From Thermoleophilia bacterium (GTDB taxonomy: Bacteria > Actinomycetota > Thermoleophilia > RBG-16-64-13): a stretch of 10,801 bases of DNA. The stretch lies in assembly GCA_016929985.1 (NCBI GenBank), contig JAFGIH010000832.1:1-10801 (forward strand), given 5' to 3'. This document shows positions 1-3,941 of the stretch, piece after piece (within the stretch, counting starts at the first letter, position 1; the number at the start of each line of letters is the position of its first letter). The translations under genes and the position numbers were made by a program. The notes under the pieces are model-generated. The model saw only the letters and a program-made list of their open reading frames with translations, did not search any database and had not been told where the DNA came from.

Positions 1-251
1 AGGTCCTGCAGGAAGCAGAACTTGCCCTCCAGGTTGTGAAGCTGGCGCTTGGTGGTCTCCTGCTCCCTGTCGCGCCGGGCTTTGTCCTCTTCCAGGAACT
101 TGTTCCGCTCCTCCAGAGCCGTGATGTACTTCTCACGCTCGATGTCCGTCTGCACTCGATAGCGCGACCGCAGGATGGCGAAGGCACTCCCGCCGGTGCC
201 CAGCCCTCCGAAGACAAAGGCCAGGATGGCGACCCACAGTGGCAGATTCAC
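1..251 (-). CDS. Membrane-anchored coiled-coil protein, partial (C-terminus outside window)
   Basis: The reading frame opens with GTG at 251 and stays open to the window edge, giving 83 residues. An in-frame TGA lies just upstream (codon ending at 258), so GTG is the only sensible start, and a strong purine-rich Shine-Dalgarno (GGAGGGGGTGA) precedes it. Residues about 3-25 (LPLWVAILAFVFGGLGTGG and on) form one hydrophobic segment with glycines. A basic patch (RSRYR) follows, then a highly charged helix rich in Glu, Lys and Arg, typical of a coiled coil (about residues 32-75). A single N-terminal membrane anchor plus coiled coil downstream of the fibre genes is the place and shape expected of a lysis accessory protein, such as a spanin-like or holin-like protein, but no family is recognised. 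Its start overlaps the stop of the 55-aa ORF upstream (GTGA), suggesting translational coupling. The gene is real with good confidence; the lysis role is inferred from position and topology only. Confidence 0.7.
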   Translation of the reverse strand, partial: MNLPLWVAILAFVFGGLGTGGSAFAILRSRYRVQTDIEREKYITALEERNKFLEEDKARRDREQETTKRQLHNLEGKFCFLQD

Positions 252-415
252 AGAACGTCACCCCCTCCGGTCCAAGAGAAGGACGAGGTATTCCGCATGG
301 TGACCCAATGGCCCATATCGGTACGGGTAGTCCAGGCTACCCACTCCCAAAGACACTGCGGGCCGCTCGCGGCGGCCCGGAGGTTGAGGCGTCTTCTGCG
401 TCTGCGTCGTCTCAT
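248..415 (-). CDS. Small Arg8- and Trp-rich protein (55 aa), unknown function
   Basis: A short ORF fills the space between the fibre gene and the membrane protein gene. It starts with ATG at 415, nine bases after the preceding stop, behind AAGGA with a four-base spacer. It ends with TGA at 250-248, overlapping the GTG start of the next gene by two bases. The product begins Met followed by eight arginines, then LNLRAAASGPQ, then a middle and end part with five tryptophans (residues 23, 25, 28, 37, 48), ending TGGGDVL. It has no clear membrane segment. The arginine run uses several AGA codons, which are usually rare in high-GC genomes. Tight fit between neighbours and the overlap favour a real gene. 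It matches no family I know. The basic N-terminus could bind nucleic acid or anionic membrane, or the ORF could act mainly as a leader controlling translation of the next gene; these are guesses. Confidence 0.5.
   Translation of the reverse strand: MRRRRRRRRLNLRAAASGPQCLWEWVAWTTRTDMGHWVTMRNTSSFSWTGGGDVL
359..379 (-). promoter_or_regulatory. GC-only hairpin between tail and lysis genes
   Basis: A perfect 8-bp inverted repeat, CGGGCCGC / GCGGCCCG, with a five-base loop lies inside the start of the 55-aa ORF. In the minus-strand transcript it is followed by CAGTGTCTTTGG, with no U-tract, so it is not a canonical intrinsic terminator. It could slow ribosomes or polymerase, protect an mRNA end, or simply reflect Ala/Gly/Arg codons in GC-rich DNA. 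Confidence 0.35.
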
Positions 416-424
416 CACGTCCTT

Positions 425-1765
425 CTATGCCGCCGGGGCTACGTACTTGGTAACGTTCAGCGTCCCGTAGGCGAGCGTAACGACGTTCTCACTGGCCAGG
501 GTCGCGACGAGCTGGAACTCACCCATGCCGATATCGAGCGTGGCGGTCTGCGCGTCGGTGAGTTCGGCCTTGATGACCTGAGCGCCCGGATAGGAGCCGG
601 TCAGACCGCACGTGATCTCCAGCGTCCCGGTTGCGCGCTCCAGACGGAGCTTGATAGTCCCGGCGCTGAGGTCGGGCCATGCGTTGTCGGTCCAGGTGAG
701 CGCCCGAGCGTCGGCATCCGCGTAGTCGTCACCCTGGACGATCTCGATAGCATCCCCGGCGGCAGACACCGGCGAGACTACGGTGAAGGACCTGTCTACA
801 AGGGCAGCGATCGCAGCAGCGAGCGCCTGCAGGTCTCCGCTGGCGGCCGCTGTCTTGTCGCCGTCGACCCCGAGAGCGTCGCGGATCTGCTTCCGTTCGT
901 TCGTGGTCCAGTCAGCTTCGCCGCCTTCGCCGGCAGGTGCGTTCTCCAACGCGCCCTCGGTGTATTGGTAGTTTTCGCCGTCTGCCTCCAGCATGGTCTC
1001 CAGCTTGGCTGCGGTCGCGTAGGCATCGCCTGACTGTGGGTTGTGAGTTCCGGCGGCTAGCGTACCGATGATGCGCTCAAGCAGGGTCGTGACACCAGCT
1101 GTATCTGACCCGTCGTAGTCATTGAGGTTCCCGATTGCAGTCAGCACGTCGTCATCCGCGCCCTCCAAGGCGCTGGCAAGTTCCGCGTTGGTTGGCATAT
1201 CGTCTATCAGCGCCTTGAGAGCAGAGAGCCCATAGGTGCCCGAGTTGACCTTGGCGTAGCTGTCGCCACTCTGCGCAGTGTGTGTACCAGTTGCCAGCGT
1301 GCCGACGATGCGCGACAGAATGGTGGCGATGTTCCCACCCGACTCGGGAGCAGCGTTCTTGGCTGCATCGTAGGCTCCGGTGAGCGTCATGGCCGCCCCG
1401 GCCGCCAGGGTGCTCGGAGCCGTGGTCCCGAACAGCACGTCGTACACGGACTCGTCTAACACCATGAAGTCTTCGGGCTTCATGTAGTAGGCGGTGGCGC
1501 TCAGTGTGAGCCTCAGCATCCCGATGGTGTCGGTATGGCCGGTGGAGAGCGTCAGGATGTACTGAGCTTCCCCGCTGCCCGCTCGGAAGTAGCCGTCCCC
1601 CGAGGAGTTGGCCAGTGTCACGTCGGCTTTGGTGCCGACCTTATACACGTCGCAGTTGATTCCGGGGGCATTGTAGGCAAGGTCACTCTTAAGCGCCCCG
1701 TCTGCCGTGGCCCACACGGGGCCAATCACCACGTCCCGCTGGGTGCTCTGTCTCACGAATCGCAT
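425..1765 (-). CDS. Baseplate/tail fibre protein with BppU-like C-terminal domain
   Basis: This 446-aa protein is probably a structural component of the tail tip or a side fibre. Residues 1-115 (MRFVRQSTQRDVVIGPVW, then a beta-rich part through the TDTIGML and FMVLDESVYDVLFG stretches) follow a pattern widespread in phage fibre N-termini, where a short beta-sandwich docks the protein to the tail. The middle (about 116-325) is Ala/Thr/Gly/Asp-rich and contains two related units, ILSRIVGTLATGTHTAQSGD (149-168) and LLERIIGTLAAGTHNPQSGD (228-247). Residues 326-440 form a compact beta domain (VVSPVSAAGDAIEIVQGDDY, later LTDAQTATLDIG and VVTLAYGTLNV) that resembles the N-terminal domain of baseplate upper protein BppU and related LtfC-type beta sandwiches. 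Unusually this domain is C-terminal here. The start ATG lies one base after the TGA of the upstream gene, with GGGAG seven bases before it. The structural role is well supported by context; the domain names rest on recalled sequence patterns. Confidence 0.8.
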   Translation of the reverse strand: MRFVRQSTQRDVVIGPVWATADGALKSDLAYNAPGINCDVYKVGTKADVTLANSSGDGYFRAGSGEAQYILTLSTGHTDTIGMLRLTLSATAYYMKPEDFMVLDESVYDVLFGTTAPSTLAAGAAMTLTGAYDAAKNAAPESGGNIATILSRIVGTLATGTHTAQSGDSYAKVNSGTYGLSALKALIDDMPTNAELASALEGADDDVLTAIGNLNDYDGSDTAGVTTLLERIIGTLAAGTHNPQSGDAYATAAKLETMLEADGENYQYTEGALENAPAGEGGEADWTTNERKQIRDALGVDGDKTAAASGDLQALAAAIAALVDRSFTVVSPVSAAGDAIEIVQGDDYADADARALTWTDNAWPDLSAGTIKLRLERATGTLEITCGLTGSYPGAQVIKAELTDAQTATLDIGMGEFQLVATLASENVVTLAYGTLNVTKYVAPAA

Positions 1766-1766
1766 A

Positions 1767-2420
1767 TCAGTCTCCCAACAGTAGGTGGTTCAGCAGAGGG
1801 ATGGAGATGCCCGCCGCCGCATGTTCAACGGTCAAGCGAGGCCGGTAACTCGACCCCTCCTCGGTTTCGAGGAAATAGAAGCCCTCCAGCTCAGTGGCGG
1901 GTGCATCTCCGGTCCTAAAGCGCGACGTACAGAGCAGGATGTCTGTGTTCCCGGTCCTGTTGATGGCCGCGAGAAAGGCGCTCTCGCTCGAAAGCGAGCG
2001 GTAGGCCCCAGTGGTGAAGCTCGCTGCCGCGATGGAAGCCAACTTGGTCAAGCCCGAGATATCTGCTCCCGCCACCCAATCCTCGGTGCCAAAGGATGCG
2101 CCCAGGTCAACCGCATACGCCTCCAGGCTGCCCGGCGAACCCTGCACGCCATAGGACGGCTGCGGGTAGAGCGCCAGGGTGGCACTGCTCACCACGTCGT
2201 CATCGGGAATGCCGGACGTGTCGAACCTAAGCAGAGCGACGATGCAGTAGTAGGTGCCGCCGCCATACTCTTGGTCGGCGATGAGGTGATAGTACCCGCC
2301 CGTGTCAAAGGCGTTCAGGAGCATGAGATTCGATCCAGCGCGGGCCGTCGCATAGACACTGTTGTAGCTGACCAGGAATTGGTCGGTCGCGGCCGCCGTA
2401 TAGAGGGTGCTGGTAGACAT
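1767..2420 (-). CDS. DNRLRE/CBM96-like tail adhesion protein
   Basis: This 217-aa, beta-rich protein looks like a single DNRLRE-type (CBM96-like) domain. The hallmark is LLRFDTSGIPDDDVVSSATLALY at residues 63-85, given here as LLRFDTSGIP plus VVSSATLALY, matching the family pattern of an Arg-Phe-Asp strand followed by a hydrophobic strand. It closes with a family-like C-terminal strand, YRPRLTVEHA (192-201). Domains of this class occur on secreted and phage tail proteins and are thought to bind polysaccharide. The last residues, GISIPLLNHLLLGD, form a short hydrophobic tail, and its final codons supply the Shine-Dalgarno of the next gene. The ATG overlaps the TGA of the beta-helix gene by one base (TGATG), so translation is coupled. 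The domain resembles the N-terminus of the 874-aa hub in this same operon. A receptor-binding or decoration role on the tail tip is inferred. Confidence 0.75.
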   Translation of the reverse strand: MSTSTLYTAAATDQFLVSYNSVYATARAGSNLMLLNAFDTGGYYHLIADQEYGGGTYYCIVALLRFDTSGIPDDDVVSSATLALYPQPSYGVQGSPGSLEAYAVDLGASFGTEDWVAGADISGLTKLASIAAASFTTGAYRSLSSESAFLAAINRTGNTDILLCTSRFRTGDAPATELEGFYFLETEEGSSYRPRLTVEHAAAGISIPLLNHLLLGD

Positions 2421-3610
2421 CAGGCAGCCACCAACCCAGACGTATCCACACCTGGGACGCTGCCCTTGCTCATGCCACCGCCGTAAGTGCCGGACATGGA
2501 GCAGCCCGCGGGATAGGCCCCGCCGCCCTGCGGAGAGCCGCCGTGTGTATAAGAGCCGGGAGGTCCGCTGATATCAAGGCCGGTCATCTGCACGTTCCGG
2601 CAGTTGTCGTACCAGTACACCGCCGCGCCCTTGTCGACCCCGCACTCGAGGGTGCAGTCCTCCCAGGTGACGTCCTCGAGCATATTGGCCGGGTCGCCCA
2701 TGACCACCGGGTAGCGGCCGCTCGCGGAGCAGTCAGCCGTCACGCGCCGGAAGATGAGGTTGCGCATGGGAGCGCCCGGATGCTCGCCCCACACGTGCAC
2801 ACAGTACCCGCCCGCCCCGGTCGCCAAGATATCCTCATAGAGACAATCTTGGGTGTCGTCGGTCACATACATGCCGTGATAGCGGTAGGTGCCCAGACGG
2901 TGGCAGTGGATGTCTAGCTGCCGGAAGGTGCTCTGCCGACAGGCCCGCGTGAAGAGACCCTGATAGCAGTCGCTGAACTGGGAGCGCTCCACCACGACCC
3001 CGGTGTTCATAGCTCCCTCGGTCGATAGATGCAGACCCCGAAGCGCATGGGCGAACTGCACGTCTGCCACTTGGAGTCCTTGCACTCCGATGGCCTCGAA
3101 CAGCACCACGTCACTAAGAGCACTCGGGTTCCAGCGAGGCGTCCCGCTCAGCCCCAGCATCTTGACCGACATATCCGCCCCGCCCTGCCAAGCGTAGAGC
3201 AACCTACCCGCCGCGCCCAGGCTGAGAAGGGTGGCGGGTCCGGCCCCGAACAGGTGCATCCCCGGCTTGAATGACAGGTAGCCGCTCAGACCGTAGGTGC
3301 CGGGTGGAGCGTAGACGGGTAGCCCCTCGCTCTGTCCGGCGGCAAGAGCAGCCACAAAGGCGGCGCGGTCATCCGCTACGCTGTTCCCGATCGCGCCGAA
3401 GTCGAGGACGCTTAGGTAGGGTTTAGGAGTTGGGCTATCTGGGACTTGAGGGTTTCCAGTTCCGCTACCGCCGTCTCCAGGGATACCACCCGTCCCTCCA
3501 GGTCTTGTTGCTCCAGGGCGAGGGTACGGGAGTCGAGGTCGTCTACGATCGATTCGAGCGGTTGTTCGTCCAAGTTGTACGGGCGTGCCATGTCTGTCTC
3601 CTATTCTCAT
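2420..3610 (-). CDS. Tailspike, right-handed beta-helix (pectate-lyase-like) fold
   Basis: The open frame encodes a parallel beta-helix protein. The entry motif KPYLSVLDFGAIGNSVADD (residues 63-81 of the open frame) and the following PVYAPPGTYGLSGYLSFKPG are classic for phage tailspikes of the pectate-lyase-3/GH55-like superfamily, where Asp-Phe-Gly-Ala starts the helix cap. Many short strands follow (VVVERSQFSDC, LIFRRVTADC, VTWEDCTLECG) and a Gly/Ser-rich end. Such spikes usually bind and often cleave capsular or wall polysaccharide; catalytic residues cannot be fixed by eye. The start is problematic. The only start codon in this frame is ATG at 3610, which overlaps the previous stop and lacks a good ribosome site, and its first 62 residues are an Arg/Pro/Gly-rich string with no fold. 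The same DNA read in the +1-related frame gives a perfect coiled coil with a strong ribosome site. The likely protein is therefore that coiled coil joined to this frame by a -1 shift at 3418-3424, about 390 aa in total. Conventional annotation would call 3610-2420. Confidence 0.85.
   Translation of the reverse strand: MRIGDRHGTPVQLGRTTARIDRRRPRLPYPRPGATRPGGTGGIPGDGGSGTGNPQVPDSPTPKPYLSVLDFGAIGNSVADDRAAFVAALAAGQSEGLPVYAPPGTYGLSGYLSFKPGMHLFGAGPATLLSLGAAGRLLYAWQGGADMSVKMLGLSGTPRWNPSALSDVVLFEAIGVQGLQVADVQFAHALRGLHLSTEGAMNTGVVVERSQFSDCYQGLFTRACRQSTFRQLDIHCHRLGTYRYHGMYVTDDTQDCLYEDILATGAGGYCVHVWGEHPGAPMRNLIFRRVTADCSASGRYPVVMGDPANMLEDVTWEDCTLECGVDKGAAVYWYDNCRNVQMTGLDISGPPGSYTHGGSPQGGGAYPAGCSMSGTYGGGMSKGSVPGVDTSGLVAA
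3412..3591 (-). CDS. Coiled-coil N-terminal part of tailspike (0-frame ORF, 59 aa)
   Basis: This ORF starts with ATG at 3591, six bases after a clear AGGAG (3598-3602), and ends with TAA at 3414-3412. It begins MARPYNLDEQPLESIVDDLD and continues as a helix with hydrophobic residues at heptad spacing (Leu31, Val35, Leu38, Val42, Leu45, Ile52, Leu55/56), ending QIAQLLNPT. A short docking peptide plus trimeric coiled coil is the usual N-terminal architecture of beta-helix tailspikes. It overlaps the beta-helix frame, which has no start codon of its own after this point. Just before the stop lies A AAC CCT, at which a -1 slip would give a join reading QLLNP-YLSVLDFG. Either this is a programmed frameshift, or a one-base deletion or sequencing error split one gene. 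It could also be a separate small protein, but then the beta-helix would lack a credible start. Confidence 0.7.
   Translation of the reverse strand: MARPYNLDEQPLESIVDDLDSRTLALEQQDLEGRVVSLETAVAELETLKSQIAQLLNPT
3418..3424 (-). other. Candidate -1 frameshift heptamer A_AAC_CCT
   Basis: In the frame of the coiled-coil ORF the codons are CTA AAC CCT ACC TAA, so AAACCCT has the X_XXY_YYZ arrangement. After a one-base backward slip, AAC re-pairs as AAA and CCT as CCC, and reading continues TAC CTA AGC into the beta-helix frame. The 0-frame stop is two codons after the heptamer's last base. Downstream, CTCGA/TCGGG (11 nt away) and a 7-bp CGGCGCG/CGCGCCG pair (19 nt away, loop 24 nt) could fold, but spacing is longer than usual. 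No Shine-Dalgarno-like stimulator is seen close upstream. Confidence 0.45.
3598..3602 (-). promoter_or_regulatory. Ribosome binding site deciding the tailspike start
   Basis: AGGAG lies six bases before ATG 3591 and downstream of the competing ATG at 3610. It supports initiation in the coiled-coil frame rather than in the Arg/Pro-rich extension of the beta-helix frame. Confidence 0.7.
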
Positions 3611-3933
3611 CGGTACTGATCTTTCTGCCTCTCCAACAGGGCGCTGACCTGCCGGCTGAGTTCCTTCACCTGCTTGGCGGTCTGAGTCGCCGTGGGCTTC
3701 TCCAGGACGATGAAGTCACGATTGCGTTTGAGGTCAGAGAGCAACCTGCGACTGACCGCCCGCGTCCCCTCAAGAGCGGATAGTTCGCTGAGTTCGTCTT
3801 CGCTCAGCGCCCGGTCTTCAGCGAGTTCCAGTTTCTGACCCACTCGCTCGAAGCGTCTCACTCTCCTCTTAGCTGAGTCGATCTGCGTGCGCTCGATCTC
3901 CACGCCCTGGCGAATGTGAACGATCTCGTCCAT
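3607..3933 (-). CDS. Small helical coiled-coil protein (108 aa), unknown
   Basis: The product is almost wholly charged and helical (for example QKLELAEDRALSEDELSELS and KQVKELSRQVSALLERQKDQ), with no signal peptide, membrane segment or cysteine. It is predicted to form coiled coils. The ATG start follows AGGAGA by five bases and lies eight bases after the stop of the hub gene. Its TGA overlaps ATG 3610 of the beta-helix frame and precedes the ribosome site of the tailspike coiled coil. Its place between hub and tailspike suggests an adaptor, chaperone or connector that links spike to tip, but this is inference from position and no family is recognised. The DNA shows no frameshift and its codon use resembles its neighbours. 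Confidence 0.7.
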   Translation of the reverse strand: MDEIVHIRQGVEIERTQIDSAKRRVRRFERVGQKLELAEDRALSEDELSELSALEGTRAVSRRLLSDLKRNRDFIVLEKPTATQTAKQVKELSRQVSALLERQKDQYR

Positions 3934-3941
3934 ACGCTCTC

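Noticed and set aside
359..379. Intrinsic terminator at the GC hairpin
   Set aside because: There is no run of U after the stem in the minus-strand transcript, and the hairpin lies inside an ORF coupled to the next gene.
239..1033. Plus-strand ORF of 264 codons opposite the fibre protein
   Set aside because: It is a shadow of the minus-strand fibre gene and of the 55-aa gene, with no recognisable domain.
1785..2486. Plus-strand ORF of 233 codons
   Set aside because: It is antisense to the DNRLRE-like gene, with Arg-rich composition and no recognisable motif.
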